NCBI GenBank assembly: GCA_028673005.1
Contig: CM054113.1
Location: 36,150,117-36,214,116, forward strand
Length of the DNA stretch: 64,000 bases
Reading direction: 5' to 3'
Origin: Tanypteryx hageni
Taxonomy: Eukaryota; Arthropoda; Insecta; Odonata; Petaluridae
The notes beneath the pieces were generated by a model. The model did not search any database. It saw only the letters and a list, made by a program, of their open reading frames with translations, and was not told the DNA's origin. A program made the position numbers and the translations under genes. Of the stretch, positions 35,853 to 47,534 are shown in pieces (position 1 is the first letter of the stretch; every line of letters starts with the position of its first letter).

Positions 35853-35858
35853 AATAAA
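35853..35858 (+). promoter_or_regulatory. Possible intronic poly(A) signal
   Basis: AATAAA lies 141 bases after the TAG that overlaps the exon-3 donor. Together they could produce a short receptor isoform. AATAAA is common in AT-rich DNA, so this alone is weak. Confidence 0.3.
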
Positions 35859-35859
35859 A

Positions 35860-36380
35860 ATGCAGTTCCTGTTACAAGTAATCAGAGATTTACAATGTTT
35901 CCACCAATAAGTTGCTTCACTTTATTTTACTATTTAAATTTAATACATAGCAATCACTGCCTTAGTCTCTTAAATATGGCATGGTATCAATTCCTACTTA
36001 AGGAAAGGTTTATTTACTTATTTACTGCTTCTTGAGAAAATTCTATGTAGGTATAGCACTTAGTGATTAAGAATATTAAGAAGATGAAGAGATAAAATGG
36101 TGATATCCGTATAAAGCAATGTTATATTAATCACAGTAAAGCAAATGAAGGTGAATTAGTTATTACCTAATTTCCATGTTATTTTTATCAAGACCTGAGA
36201 AAAATTTGGTGACAGGTAATTAGGGCAATAAGTTTTCCTCTAATAAATTATGGTGTAAAACCAAAAAAATGGATGCGTCTAAAGGTTGCAATACCTATAT
36301 GTAAAATTATGAAAAAATTGTTTCAAGATTAGGGTGCTGCAAAATTCTGTTTATCTTTGAAAGGGTGCAGTGCCTACAAA
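35860..36380. other. Intronic stretch, nothing recognised
   Basis: AT-rich, no supported feature. Confidence 0.45.
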
Positions 36381-36605
36381 AATATTGAGAACCACTATCT
36401 AAGAAGTCAAAGTGGAACAAAAAAATCACTGGACAGCTTTGAGTATAGATCTCCCATACAAAATCTTCCCGAAATCAGTGATTTATGTGATGAAAGAAGT
36501 AGACAGGCATACACATGGCTTCCCAATTGTGCACTGATTGAAATGCATACCAAAAAATAAATCAACAAATGTTTTCCCACAAAAAGTTTTGGAACCACTG
36601 GTCTA
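36380..36605. mobile_element. hAT-like termini with related flanks
   Basis: TTGAGAACCACT (about 36383) and TTGGAACCACTG (about 36588) are both hAT-type right ends, followed by ATCTAAGA and GTCTAAGA. The shared octamer suggests insertion of one element next to another, but no clean left end is visible. Confidence 0.3.
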
Positions 36606-36640
36606 AGATATGATTATAACCATATATATAATATACCTAT

Positions 36641-36700
36641 ACTATAATTATAGTAACTATACTATAATTATAGTAACTATACTATAATTATAGTTGTTAT
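36641..36700. repeat. Three 20 bp palindromic tandem units
   Basis: The unit ACTATAATTATAGTAACTAT occurs at 36641, 36661 and 36681 (the last with changes). Each unit holds the palindrome ACTATAATTATAGT. Confidence 0.9.
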
Positions 36701-36709
36701 AAATTACCA

Positions 36710-37860
36710 TTCATAAAATACAAAACAATATATTCCATAGTTTATAAAAAATAATTTTCCTAGAATTGTTTTTCTCTTCATGCCTATTGATAAATATTTC
36801 ATTTGTACTTATACCAAAGCAAGCAAACCTAATATCAGTTATATATCTCACAATCAGTGAAAGTATTGAAATTTATAAACTGTGAAAGTGACAAAGTTTT
36901 TTCTTATCATTTTGATGAGTAAATTCCACAAAGTAGAGCCTGACTTTATTAATTATATCTCTTGATTGGTTTTTCATGACAGTTCAATGAGTTGTAGATT
37001 TATAAATTCTAAGTGAAACCATAATTTGAATCTATGTGAATATACCAGTGAAATATAAACATATACTGTAGTATGTAAATAAAATCAAATCTAAAAAAAT
37101 ATCAATAAAATTACACATCCCTCAAATTACACTTTTGCTATATGCATTTTTGGTTTAGCAGTTTTCTTCTTAGAGAAGCACCTCAAATTACACCACCACT
37201 AATTTCACTTTAGCAGGGTTTTGAAATGGCCTTCAATCATTAAAAACCATTAAATGTTTCAATTCAACAAAGAGGTTATAAGGAAGGTCAAATACAATTT
37301 GATTGAATTGTTGTATGTTAACCTCAAGATGTGTTCAATGGTAACCTCACATATGTATTCCCATGGAAAACCAACCACACTTTGTATGTTTTCACTTGAC
37401 ATGGTTTTAACTAGGAACTTGTGTGGGATAAAGTAAGGGATGAGCATATGGCAATGCAAAAATTAAATACATAAAGAACAAAAGTTTTTTCATTTACTTA
37501 TGTACAATTGTTGCAGGTTGGCTACAGGCCAGGTGGCAACACTACATCAATTATATTCATGTATTTAAAATATTATGTGAAACCCAATTTATAAAAGAAC
37601 TGTAAACATATTAAAACATGTATCATGCTCATATGCACTAGTCCAAATAATCTCAATTATTTTAAAAATTATTCAATTAATAATCATATTACTTTTTTCA
37701 CTATGCTTCAATAGCCTGTACCATCGGAGCCAAAGTTTTCGAGGTTCATAGTAGGCCTTTATGGCTACCGTAGTGGTCCCAGGGCCCAAAAAGTCCCCAC
37801 CGTGCTTCACCCTACCAAGCATTCACTCTACTTCCTCTGGCTCCATTGTCCCTTTCCAAA
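36710..37860. other. Intronic stretch, nothing recognised
   Basis: AT-rich; no supported gene. The last ~150 bases may belong to the 3' end of the - strand LINE. Confidence 0.4.
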
Positions 37861-37866
37861 AATCAT

Positions 37867-39853
37867 TTACATTTTTTTCTTAAATTGTTTGACTGATTTA
37901 GGAAAGGGCTTAAAGATTTCCTCAGGTAACTCATTCCACTCACAAATCCCTTGATTTAGGAAGAACTTCTTGATGACGTCAGTTTTTTGTTGCCTATATT
38001 TAATTTTGTATCTATGGTCATTTTTTCTGATGTAGTTGTTTCCTCTATCCCAATTAATAAATTTTCCCATGCCCCTTCCTAATTTAATATTTTAAATATT
38101 CCATATAGCCTATTTAGTTTCCTTATATTTTCCTATGATTCCCAACCTAACGAATTTATCATTTCTGCTGCACTTTCAGTCTTCTTATGCTTCCCCAGCA
38201 CATATCTGGCAGCATTTCTTTGTACCTTGTCTAACTTTTTTATCAGCCCCACTTTGTACAGATCCCATACATTCGTAGAATATTCCAGTATTGGTCTTAT
38301 AATGCAATTATTCACTAATGCTTTTGTGGCTTTGCTGCTCCCCTTGAGTTTCCTCATCACTCAATGTAAGGATTTATATGCCTTTCCCACAACATGATCA
38401 ATATGCTGTCCCCACCCAAAATTAGCTGAGATATTTATTCCTAAATATGTACAGTACTCACTTTTAGGAATGTCATCACCTATTAGCTCATATTGCCTAC
38501 ATTCCTTAACTCTTCTTTTAGTAAAGGTTATGAGTTTACTTTTCCTGAAATTTAGGTCCATTTTATTAATTGATATCCAGGTAGCCACTTTCTTTAAGTC
38601 CTCTTGTAAGCTGATTCTATCATTCTGACTTTTTATCCTCCTATATATTATGCAGTTACCAGCAGATGTATATCTTAAGTTATTTTTTTATGGAGATCAT
38701 TGATATAAATGAGGAACAATAAGGGGCCTAGGACACTCCTCTGAGAGACTCCCAATGTGCCAGGTATTTCGTTTGAGTACACTTGACCTACTCTGACCCT
38801 TTGTGTCCTCCCAGAGAGGAATTCTTTTATCCAACTTTTTACCCTTTTATCTATACTTAGCTTCTCTTTTTTCTCATGTAAATGGTCGTGGGGTACACTG
38901 TTGAATGCTTTTTTGAAGTCTATGACTACTGCGTCAATTTCCCCCCTTTGTCTAAAGTGTCAGCAATACTCTAACAGAGCTCTAGTAGTTGTGTCTCACA
39001 TGAGTATCCTTTTTGAAACCCATGCTGGTTTCAAAAGAGCCAGTTCTTTTCATACAAAAATTTTTAAACATATTTTGCTAATATTTTTTCCATCAACTTG
39101 CACACAATCGACGTTAAACTTACTGATCTATAGTTCTCTTATCTTCGTTTTTTTTTCCACCCTTGTAAATAGGAATGTTTGCTTTTTTACAACCAGAAGG
39201 TAAGTCATGGTTATTTAGGGTTATGTAGCACAATGTCCTTATATATGGAACTATTGCTCCGCACCCAGCTTCAGTGCATCAATCGACATATTATCTGGTC
39301 CCACTGACTTGTTTTTTTGTTGCTCGATAATGAGTTTCAGTATTTCACAATCTGTTATCTATATCGAGTCCATTTTGTTTGTGCCTGCTCCTGATTCCTT
39401 CGATAGTGACTCCCTACCATTGCTTGAAGTACCCGAGTTTATGCTAGTACCATCACTTCCCTTGAAAACACTTATTTAGTTCGTTGGCTTTTCCCATTTC
39501 ATCCAGTAGTATCACACTACCCTTGTCAGTTTCAATCGCAACTATATCTTCACGATTGTTTTTTTTCTTCTAAGATATTTAAAGAATTTATTTTTATTCT
39601 TCTTGTCTAATATACCGAGTAAATAATTATCCCTGGCTTTTGCCTTTTCCCAATTTAAATTATGAAATAGCATTTTGTATTTTTCCAAGTACCCAGGTCC
39701 TAAATATTTTTCTTTATAGGCTTTTCTAACTTTTCTCTTTAGCCTCCTTATGTTTAAATTGTAATATTCTAGATCGCTATTACTTTTAAACATTTTTTTA
39801 ACCAACTTTAATAGCCCTTCTTGTATAGTTTTTGAATGCATTCCATATATCAT
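37867..39853 (-). pseudogene. 5'-truncated LINE, RT catalytic site lost
   Basis: This minus-strand non-LTR retrotransposon is in several frames. Order: pre-RT region (39853-39542, Lys-rich with YYNLNIRRLKRKVRKAYK), RT motif A region (VVIDFKKAFNSVPHD, about 38960-38890), motif B block (SQRSVLGPLLFLIYINDL, about 38760-38690), then a motif C position reading TSAGNCIIY where Phe-Ala-Asp-Asp-Cys is expected, KSKLITFTKRR, YLGINISANFGW, YSTNVWD and KKLDKVQRNAARYVLG. The C-terminus reads FFLNQGICEWNELPEEI. The endonuclease is missing and several stops interrupt the frame. It is CR1/L2-Jockey group by motif style, and inserted antisense to the receptor gene. Confidence 0.88.
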
Positions 39854-40110
39854 TTAAACTCCTCCATTTCCTGCCCACCTAGGGAAATGGTCCCTTAAAT
39901 GGTTTCTGAACCTTCACTATTTCCTCTTCTACAATGCCAAATAAAATTCTTGCTTGATTTAGTAGCATTGGTCGTAAGCCATTCTAATTCTATAAGCACT
40001 GCTGCAGAGTCACTTAAACCTGGTATGATATCAGGGCACATGCATGGTTTATATGGCCTTAAAAGAAATATATCATTATTGGGCCATTGTATTAAATCAT
40101 ATTATGTGCT

Positions 40111-40372
40111 GGGGGTGCCGATGATGTAGTGGTTAGGACACAGGCTGCTACTTGCCTGCTGCTCGAAGAGGCAGCAGGCACAAATCCTGCACAAGTAGGG
40201 TTTTTTCCGAGCTCACCCGGCCCCTTGTTTGTGTGGTTTGAGGAGACTACAAATTACATTCCATCCTTCAGAAAAGACGTTAAGCAGTTGGCCCTCTTGG
40301 TGCTTTTCGTAAAGAGTAGACTAATGACAGCACTGAGTTTCCCTCCTCCCTTCTGCATGTATATCTAGTTTA
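40111..40372 (+). mobile_element. tRNA-derived SINE
   Basis: The 5' part contains an A-box-like TGTAGTGGTTAGG and, about 50 bases on, a B-box-like GGCACAAATCCTGC, as in a tRNA-type pol III promoter. The body includes AAAGACGTTAAGCAGTTGG, resembling a central domain shared by several animal SINE families. The 3' boundary and target duplication are uncertain. Confidence 0.65.
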
Positions 40373-40440
40373 TGAGTGCAAAATGACCATAGCAATCAAT
40401 GCACTTAATAAAATCAATTACTTACTAATATTATGAACTA

Positions 40441-40924
40441 CAGGTAAACTCCATTACAACACGGTGGATGGGATCCATAACTTAGACCGCGATATAAACG
40501 TATTTCCTTACCCGGCAGGGTGCCAAAGAGGGTCCATTGCATCAAAAGATAAAAGTAAAGACAGTGGGAGGCAAGCTGCAATATTTTATTCAAAAGAATA
40601 ACGAAGCGATAAAGCAATCAATATGACTGACATTTTCTCTGCAAGGCAAATAAGTTACTTCATAACATTTGCTACTCTTCATACAGTACACATACATACA
40701 TTGTATGTATTATGTATACATTATTTTTCTGACAAAGTGGAAAGCCTATATCCCATATGTGGTTGTTGCAAAATGAAAACATTTGCTAAAAAACTTCTTT
40801 TTTCCCCTCACGCAAATTTGATACCACATAATAGTGAACTCCATGTTAAAATGGAGTCCATGGACTGACCGCATTGTACTGGATTTCGCATTCTAACGGA
40901 GCGCACTGTAATGGAGTTTACCTG
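40441..40924. mobile_element. pogo/Tigger-like MITE
   Basis: The 484 bp element has 18 bp identical inverted ends, CAGGTAAACTCCATTACA, each flanked by TA (40439-40440 and 40925-40926), as in Tc1/mariner-pogo elements. The interior is non-coding and shares no further symmetry. Confidence 0.85.
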
Positions 40925-41330
40925 TATTTACATGTTAAATGGAGTAATCTTTCCTTGCAATTGACCATAAGCACCAACAAATTGGTAAAAAACAATGAGA
41001 CAAGATAAAAATGTACACCAAAAAAATGGATGTTTTTCATATTTCACTTACACTAACAAAAAATGCATTCCTTTTTGTTCTGATACTAAGTTTTTAGTCA
41101 CCAACTGTCACATTGGTATTAATAAACAAGATGATAAATACAGGAATCATGATGTAAAAACAAAGCTTCACACATTTTTATAAACCTTATGTTTAAAAAG
41201 AGAATCAACACTAATGGTCTTACCACTCTGTACTCATAGAAAATAACTTCATAATGAAACTGCCGGAAGCCTATACCATGAAGATTTCAGGATTTTGTTT
41301 TTATAAAGCTAAAAAAATCTTACTTTTCAG

Positions 41331-41607
41331 GCTATACAGCCAGCCAAACATTGGAGGACTAGGAGGAGGGAGTAGTGGAGGTTTTGGCACAGGGAGTCAC
41401 TACAGGAAACGAGAATCTTCTGCTAGTGAGGCCACAATGACCACTTACATTGGAGTTAGCAACTTAAACAATGGGTGTGGAGGAGGGAGCATAAATTTGG
41501 AATGCCGTCCCACAACCTCTGTTAGTGGAGGTTCTTCATTTTCTGGTGCTGCTGGCCAACCATGCTCTGTTACAACACCATTCCTCACAAAAGAAAATGC
41601 TGTCTGA
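41331..41607 (+). CDS. DH44/CRF-type GPCR last exon: C-terminal tail
   Basis: After the acceptor TACTTTTCAG the exon supplies the third base of an Arg codon, then LYSQPNIGGLGGG and about 90 further codons to TGA at 41605-41607. The tail is Gly/Ser/Thr-rich with no membrane segment; clustered Ser/Thr (for example RESSASEATMTTY) are plausible kinase and arrestin sites, an inference from GPCRs in general. Frame check: 161 bases of the previous exon plus 277 here make 146 codons. The ORF is open for 26 codons upstream of the acceptor, so the splice choice rests on the acceptor sequence and the frame join. Confidence 0.88.
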
Positions 41608-41844
41608 GGTCCTTGATGATTGACTCAATTTTGAATTTGTTCCACAAGCATGTATGTATCTATTATGAGGTGAATGTATTTATTAATGGTTTTCCAAAGA
41701 GACCTAAATCATACATCCAAGAAGCTACTTGAAGGAAGATTTTTTCAAATAATGTTTCTATAAACTGAAGACATCATAGCTTGTGTTATATAATTTTTCA
41801 AGTCTTCTTGAAAGCTGCATCAATGCATCTATGTAAGTTCTATT

Positions 41845-41850
41845 AATAAA
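41845..41850 (+). terminator. Poly(A) signal of the receptor gene
   Basis: AATAAA occurs 238 bases after the stop codon at the expected end of the 3' UTR; a second overlapping AATAAA-like AAATAAA follows. This probably ends the gene. Confidence 0.65.
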
Positions 41851-42180
41851 ATAAATTGTTTTTATAAAAACCTTTTATTAATTAATTTAAAAATATATTC
41901 ACTGTCCACCTGTTCTTATTTATTTTAAAACATCTTCGTTGGCAAATAAATTTAAAGCAAAATAACCATAATCTATTTTGATACATGTTACTAACATTAT
42001 GAAAACATACTAGTAATTGCACTGAACCAGAAACCTTATTAAAAATCACTATTAGAGATGGCATCAAGGAGTCCCTTAATTTCAATATAAAAACCACTAT
42101 TTCTCATGAAATGTTTTCCATTTAAGAGTTAAAAATTATAATAAAAACAATTGAAAACCCATAAATATAATCGTAAGTAA

Positions 42181-42983
42181 CAGTGGCGGCTCGTAGCTAA
42201 AATTAGTGAGGGTGCTGCTCCAGAAAATTTTTTTTTGTTTTAAAATTGTGTAAAAGGAAAAAAACATGTATAAAAAGAAAATTTATTCAGGAACTTGATA
42301 AAATCTTAACAAAAAAAACCAAACATTTTTTTACTTACTTTAACTTAAATTGTTACAGTTCAAGCTTGATCTATTCATTTAAAAATGAAATCCATTCTTC
42401 TTGTTTTAATTTGCGCAAAAAGTTCAATAATTTTCTCCTTGATCTCTGGATGACAATTGAGGAAATTTTTCTCCATTGAAAGTACTGCAAGTGCATTTAG
42501 TCTTTCCGAATTCATAGTGCTTCTTAAAAAAGTTTTTATTCTTTTCAATGTTGAAAAGCAGCGCTCTGCCTCTGATGTAGTCATGGTACACGGTTTTTAA
42601 GCACAACACACGCTGAGTAAAAAAAAACTTCCTTCCACCATCACGCCAGAGCCGGCACTGCGAGAGCAACAGTGCTCTCTCTACCTGGCAGTCCCGCCTT
42701 CCTCCCCACCCCCCCTCCTATGTGCGCATGCACACAACAGTCAAACACCACGTTGCTGGCACTGTGAAGCGCACAGTTCCATACAAAGATTTTTGTATCT
42801 TTTTCATAAACTGGGGGATGGCTACTGAAGTACTGACATTAAGCTTAAGGAATATATATTGTACTACAAAAATAAAGAAAGAATTAAAGAAAAAAGGACT
42901 CATTATATTAAACGTTATCGATAATATCAAGTGGAAATAGGGGGTGCTGCAGTTCCGCAGTGCCTATACACGAGCCGCCACTG
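42181..42983. mobile_element. hAT element with perfect target duplication
   Basis: The 803 bp element begins CAGTGGCGGCTCGT and ends with its near-exact complement. GTAAGTAA is duplicated perfectly at 42173-42180 and 42984-42991. It retains the last ~70 codons of a hAT transposase on the minus strand, so it is an internally deleted derivative, just downstream of the receptor gene. Confidence 0.93.
42375..42584 (-). pseudogene. hAT transposase dimerisation domain remnant
   Basis: The frame reads TTSEAERCFSTLKRIKTFLR, then MNSERLNALAVLSME and a Lys/Ile-rich end, the conserved C-terminal hAT dimerisation domain seen in ZMYM- and hAT-type proteins. The BED finger and catalytic domain are absent. 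It lies inside the element at 42181-42983. Confidence 0.85.
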
Positions 42984-42991
42984 GTAAGTAA

Positions 42992-44330
42992 TCATCTTCA
43001 GGTAGATCAATGGTCACAACTTAACCATGCTGCTCCACCTTATCCAGTTCTCTGCTGCCTTCTCCATTCCTTGATAACTTAATAGCTTAATCCTTCAATT
43101 TCTTCTGCAATCTATAAATTCTATTCAAATGATTATGTCCTCAGCAAATACCTGATCTGGATATCCTTGCATATTATCATTTATTTTATCATTATTATTC
43201 CATTATTGTATACTTGAGCCATTCAAATTATTTTGTAAACTCTTTCTTATTAGCATATTTTGGATATTTCCAACTACATAATCATTAGTATTGACTTTCC
43301 TGAATATCCATTTTCTTCTCTTATCTTTCCATTCCACATAATGTAATATCATTATCAGTTTCATCTGAATTACCCAACCTACATATCTAACTCTTACCTT
43401 CTGCCAATCAGAAAATGCAGAGTAAACCTGATTGCAACCAATTGTCTTCCCTGATGTCACCTAATCACTCCTACTGCATCTCTTGTTTATCTACCTTACC
43501 GGGAACTGAATTAATCTTAGAGTAATTTTTCAGTCTCCTAATAACTTGTGTTGTGATTCTAGTGCGTGTGTGTGGCTGTAGATTTAACATTCTGTAAAAT
43601 ATTGACCATATATGCTTGTGTATAAGTCGAGGTTTTAAGATGAAATTTTAGCGAAAAACTCGGGGGTAGACTTATACATGATAAATATTTTTGATAGGTA
43701 TAAACCCGTGACTTTATTTGCCATGCAGTTAATAAAATTTGATGGAATTTACACTCTTGTTGTACTTTAACTGTATTGAAAATTATCGAATATTTAAATG
43801 CCGATGTATAGAAAAATAAATTACTATATAATTTGGTGATCTTAAGTTAATCTCTGAAGCTTTGGAAATAATTAAGCAATTTAGGTAAACCTAATGTTCA
43901 CTAATGTGACGGCGGCAAGACACAAAACTGGCAGCAAGACACACAAGACAGATGCGCAATATGGTAACTCCATGACATGTAAATAAAAAAACATTATCGG
44001 TGATTCGTGGAATGGCAATGTCAACCTCTAGGAGTTTAAATTAGTATCACCCAAGTATTTATGGTATAAAAATTATGGTACTGTGCGCATAACCAGGGCG
44101 AAGGTAAACAAGGCAACGCTAGTACTGCCGACGTCGAGAAAGTGATGAGAAATGGAACTATATTTCTTATCATTTGTCAGTTGTCTTCTTTTGAAATTAA
44201 TATTTCCCATAAAACTAAAGACTGCAATTTTTAAGATTGTTGCACTCTGAAATGTGGCATGATACTATGTATCTTGTTGAAAATTTTGAGGACAAATTTG
44301 GTGTATTTTATGATGTTTTTATATTATTTT
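42992..44330. other. Intergenic stretch, repeat debris
   Basis: Around 43614-43680 a GTATAAGTCGAGGTTTT / GGGGGTAGACTTATAC phrase looks like a dispersed repeat. No gene is supported. Confidence 0.35.
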
Positions 44331-44334
44331 AACA

Positions 44335-45100
44335 TTGCTTTCCCTGATGTATTCAAAAAAAGGTTATAAATGGACTACTAAAAACTGGGTGACAGACAAA
44401 AGCTGTCTAATATCATCTCACTTGAAAGATTTAGCTATCCTCGGTAAAGTTTCAGGCAAAGGGGACATATTAATTCACTACAGGATATTAAAAAAGAGGT
44501 TTCAGAAAATGATAATGGAAGCAAAACAAGCATACAATAGTGCTAGATTAAATAATGCTGCTAACAAGACCAGAGAAATTTGGAGTATTATAAAGGAATA
44601 ATAAAAAGTATTCACTTCATACAATTCCTAAAGTCAAAGATAAAGCTAGAAATTTTATTTCAGATATTACTCTTGTAGTAAATAGTTTTATAAACCATTT
44701 TGTTAAACCTCCCTCTGCTAACTCTATATCTGTTGATGCATATACTAGTATTCCTAACTCTATGGTGCCACTTTTTCTTTATCCCTCAAGTGAAAAAGAA
44801 ATGCCATCAATTGTGAAAACAACTCCACACTGTTCTGGTATTGATGAAATCCCTGGTTTTATAATAGATGAATGTTTTGAGTTAATCAAATCTCCCATCC
44901 TAATGTTGATTAATGAGACTTTAAGTCAAGGTATATTCCCATCTTCCTTAGAATCATCTAAAATAGTCCCTATTTATAAAAATAAAGGGAATATTTACAA
45001 TTATAATAGTTACCTTACAATTGCAATACAGAACCAATTTGCTCAAATTTTTTATAAAGTATTCTATAACAGACATATATATTATGTTGAGACTTTCTCA
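44335..45100 (+). pseudogene. LINE pre-RT and RT N-terminal fragment
   Basis: The first open part (to 44601) is a typical pre-RT region (KKRFQKMIMEAKQAYNSAR, TREIWSIIKE). After a frame change the next frame (44607 on) gives SGIDEIPGFIIDECFELI, LINETLSQGIFPSSL and SKIVPIYKNKG, the first RT blocks. It decays at about 45100, before motifs A-C. Confidence 0.82.
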
Positions 45101-45549
45101 GTCCTATTAATTAATTTAATAGGAGTTGCAATTCCCACCATATGTGCTTCCATATGGGGCAGAAATGGGGGAGGCGAAACACAGGAAGGGACTTAGGTGC
45201 TTAGGTATGGGAAGTAACGGGAAATAGGGGTGAGGGAGCTTAGGGAGAATGACTGGAAAAGCTTAGCTCTTCGAAGTAACTTATACTTCTTTCTTTAATT
45301 CAACACTGGAATATTATCTTTTTTGTAAGGGATAAGTAATTAAAATTGGACATATAAATTATAAAAATAAACAAAATTCAAAAGGTCAGTTGTCTAATTT
45401 TTAAAGGAGAAATGGAGTATTATTACTTTTAAACATGCAGATTTCTGACAGACTTGGCAAAAGTTTTTGCGGGTACCACTAGTCTGTGATAAATTTAGAT
45501 AACTTACAGTATTCACCAAAGATCTACTACAGTCATTAACTGTGTTGTG

Positions 45550-45795
45550 TTATACCCCAGTATCACACCAAGAAAGACCAGATAGATTATAATCACCACA
45601 AATAATAAAGCAAGCACCAGGATGTAATAAATAGATTTGTTCAAGTTCTGTACAATGATCTTCATAATTCTTAGGGGAACTACCAGGGGGAATATACACA
45701 CAAACCAAAATTATAATTAATGCAGAGCATTTTAAAGCTACAAAGATGTGTACAATATTGGTACACTCAACCTCAATTTCAAAGGAATTAAATAC
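45550..45795 (-). pseudogene. LINE endonuclease fragment, antisense
   Basis: The minus strand reads VCVYIPPGSSP, YEDHCTELEQI and CGDYNLSGLSW, the central motifs of an APE-type LINE endonuclease. It points against the RT fragment 450 bases to the left, so the two are either separate insertions or one copy broken by an inversion. Confidence 0.75.
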
Positions 45796-45799
45796 AATA

Positions 45800-46190
45800 T
45801 ACAGTATTTGCACTTTTCTAGGGACCTGGGAAAAGTGTAAATTGCAAGTAAGTGCAAATTGAGGGGAAAGGAAAAATAGCTCAACTGATTTTACTTTTAA
45901 ACTCGCTCATTTGTTACAGTAAGACTAACAAAATCAGTTTAAAAGGGCTAAGTTTATAAAGAGTATCTCTTATTCATTTACTTAACCGGCACACTTTTTA
46001 ATAATAGTAATATTAAAATATATGCTGAATTAAAATGCTAGTATAGTATGCTTGGGTTTCCATTACATTCTCCATATTACATTTGTATGGAAAATTGTAC
46101 ATAGACGTAGGTATATTTACTTCAGGAACATCATACCTTTTCCAAGCCTGAATAGTGTTTGTTTTTCCACCTCTTGAGCTACGACTATTT
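45800..46190. other. Intergenic stretch, possible pogo-like end
   Basis: After a TA at about 45799-45800, CAGTATTTGCACTTTTCTAGG resembles a Tc1/pogo end, but no partner was found. Otherwise nothing is seen. Confidence 0.3.
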
Positions 46191-46196
46191 TAAAAT

Positions 46197-46424
46197 TCAT
46201 GTTATAACTTCATCGGATTTATCTGTTAACATGGGATTTGGAAGAACCTTTTTTCTCAACATGTACAACATCCTTTTTGTCACAATGGGGGTGTTATCTT
46301 CCTTAGTGTTACCGTCGAGATTGGAATACTTTCCCCATCGTTTCTGTACATTTGCACGGGCGCGTTCACTTTTCTTTGTCTTTCGACCCTTTGGTTTATT
46401 CCACCGACTGCGAATATTATCCAT
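46197..46424 (-). other. Unassigned basic open frame
   Basis: Seventy-five codons begin MDNIRSRWNKPKGRKTKK and continue with SERARANVQKRW, then a Lys/Pro-containing end. The basic start looks like the N-terminus of a DNA-binding or transposon-encoded protein, but I do not recognise it. A GC-richer stretch (46680-46880) lies upstream of the start and could be a 5' region. Confidence 0.25.
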
Positions 46425-46479
46425 ACTGAATACTATGAACTCACCAAAACATTATATATGTAATTCAAAAATTATGTAG

Positions 46480-47070
46480 GGAGACTTTTTCACAATTACG
46501 GCATAAAACTGTAAACAATGTTACCAGGATATTACGTCACACGAGTCATTTCAAATTCTTTTAGTCATAATAATACGTTCAAATTGCAAAAAAAGGATTC
46601 AAGGCTAACAAATAATACACTAAAAATATTATAGTAAGTATGACGCTAACGAAAAACTAAAATTAGACTTTATGAATGTTTTTTTCTCACTTGACATTCC
46701 TTGTAGCCATGAGTACCAAGCACACCCAATAGTCAATAGATGGCACACAAAGCCTTATAGGCATCATGCTTCGACCATAAATAAGATAGACGGCGCCACG
46801 GCGCTTCGGCGTATCCCTGCTGTACTTGGAAGAGAAGCCAACATGACACCCGGCTGGATTAGCTGATTGTGGGAGACCGGTCACAAATGGAGCGCTCGAC
46901 TTCATGCATGAAGTCTTTCATATGGTTGAACATATGCATGAAGTTATTGGATAGTTTCGTTTACTTGAACTACGTAAATCTGCTTATTTTTACATACTAA
47001 GGGCCCAAAGAAAAAACTAAACTAAAAATGCTTATTGCAGTCGGCGAGTTTTAAAAACACGATTAACTAA
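46480..47070. other. Intergenic stretch with GC-richer patch
   Basis: The 46680-46900 patch has CpGs (ACGGCGCCACGGCGCTTCGG) and both strands open. No family is recognised. Confidence 0.35.
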
Positions 47071-47071
47071 G

Positions 47072-47200
47072 GGGCCATCCTTAAATGATGTCACAGCTTT
47101 TTCGGGATTTTTGATCCCCCCTCTGTCACAAAGTGTCACATAGAGCTTCACACCCCCACCCCCCTGTGTCACAAAGTTGTCACACAGTCCCTTAAGAAAG
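47072..47200. mobile_element. Terminus of a GGGGCCATCC-type DNA element
   Basis: GGGGCCATCCTTAAATGATG followed by GTCACAGC, a C-rich run and repeated GTGTCACA / TGTCACA motifs resembles a widespread DNA transposon end. The partner end is not seen. Confidence 0.35.
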
Positions 47201-47370
47201 GAAGATTTTTGTGTATAATTAGAGTTAACAGACTACAATTGCAAAAAATGAAAGACGAGAAAAAACAGTGTACTGTAGTGCACTTTCTATTTCTATAAGT
47301 AATAACTATTATAAAGATTTTGATTGGTATTGTTAAATTATTAATATAATATATTACGAATAAATATCTA

Positions 47371-47373
<3 letters not shown>

Positions 47374-47401
<28 letters not shown>
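47374..47401. repeat. (TA)n microsatellite
   Basis: A run of TA dinucleotides. Confidence 0.9.
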
Positions 47402-47534
47402 GACTTAAGGAAATGAAAAGGTAGTGATGAGGGTGGCAACAAGGAGTTGAAGGAAGCCCAGCGTACACTTAGCAAGTCGGAGACCAAGTTGGCAGGCTGC
47501 TGGGGGCGTCGAAGAGACACGTTGAACACAAAAA

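Noticed and set aside
36641..36700. CRISPR-like short repeats
   Set aside because: Three abutting palindromic units without spacers in eukaryotic DNA; a simple tandem repeat.
43080..43460. Possible RT motif (FAEDI) on the minus strand
   Set aside because: Only one short motif; the flanking residues do not continue into an RT.
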